Made by a program: the position numbers and the translations under genes
The notes under the pieces: generated by a model
The model's input: only the letters and a program-made list of their open reading frames with translations
Databases searched by the model: none
Told to the model about the DNA's origin: nothing
Origin: Flavipsychrobacter stenotrophus
GTDB taxonomy: Bacteria; Bacteroidota; Bacteroidia; Chitinophagales; Chitinophagaceae
Direction of reading: 5' to 3'
DNA: 5,230 nt
Assembly: GCA_947372365.1 (NCBI GenBank)
Contig: CANBTK010000208.1
Location: forward strand, 1-5,230
Part shown: positions 5,092-5,230 of the stretch, piece by piece
How the letters are laid out: every line of letters starts with the position of its first letter
Numbering within the stretch: position 1 is the first letter of the stretch

Positions 5092-5230
5092 AGGGGCATT
5101 CGGTTTAATATTCAGTATTCCGCAAAGGCAGAGGCCGTTTCAAAAATCCGCATATTTTCTATGCCACCCTTACAGGGTTTTGCCCATTTTTATGAACAAT
5201 AGGCTACAATCATGCCATCCCTTCGGGATT
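5092..5230. repeat. Repeat-like intergenic tail with two similar small hairpins
   Basis: No gene is seen after mce up to the window end. Two related units occur: ATGCCACCCTTACAGGGTTT (5161-5180; stem ACCCT/AGGGT) and ATGCCATCCCTTCGGGATT (5212-5230; stem ATCCC/GGGAT), the latter cut by the edge. The first is followed by TTTTG and could weakly terminate mce. The ATGCCATCCCTTCGGGATT phrase resembles a dispersed extragenic repeat of Bacteroidota (from memory). Confidence 0.4.

Overview
The window looks like a chromosomal segment of a Bacteroidota bacterium. The reasons are a secreted protein with a C-terminal type IX secretion (T9SS type A) sorting domain, starts that mostly lack Shine-Dalgarno sequences and sit behind A-rich leaders, a stand-alone methylmalonyl-CoA epimerase, and intergenic regions full of palindromic and AT-rich repeats of the kind common in this phylum. 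I cannot place it below phylum level.

Left part (1-1021): the 3' part of an AT-rich gene of DUF4917 type enters from the left edge. Its NYD-like, FLHG and FG-x-x-L-x-x-x-D motifs recall SIR2-like proteins. It is followed by about 330 bases with no credible gene. That stretch is built of nested inverted repeats and bounded by weak terminal inverted repeats, so it resembles a non-autonomous mobile element or dispersed repeat. A strong hairpin terminator follows.

Middle (1022-2300): a minus-strand gene for a 282-residue exported protein with a T9SS sorting tail. It lies between two direct copies of one terminator. The copies share 34 identical bases, and the similarity runs on into what is, in the right-hand copy, the last codons of iscA. 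A long imperfect REP-like palindrome lies just upstream of this gene.

Right part (2288-4573, minus strand): a compact iron-sulfur cluster assembly locus in the transcription order iscS, iscU, iscA. The cysteine desulfurase supplies sulfur, IscU is the scaffold, and IscA is the A-type carrier. All key cysteine, lysine and histidine residues are present, and IscS and IscU are strikingly like the E. coli proteins. No iscR, hscB, hscA or fdx gene is in the window. The intergenic gaps of 107 and 220 bases are unusually large for such an operon and hold repeats, including a 39-base nearly perfect palindrome with 19-base arms.

Right end (4687-5230, plus strand): a methylmalonyl-CoA epimerase gene (mce) diverges from iscS across a 113-base shared upstream region. 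It is followed by repeat-like sequence with two similar small hairpins that runs off the window.

Most coding content is ordinary. The noteworthy material is the repeat architecture around and inside the isc locus and the edge-truncated SIR2-like gene. I see no convincing new multi-gene system in this window.
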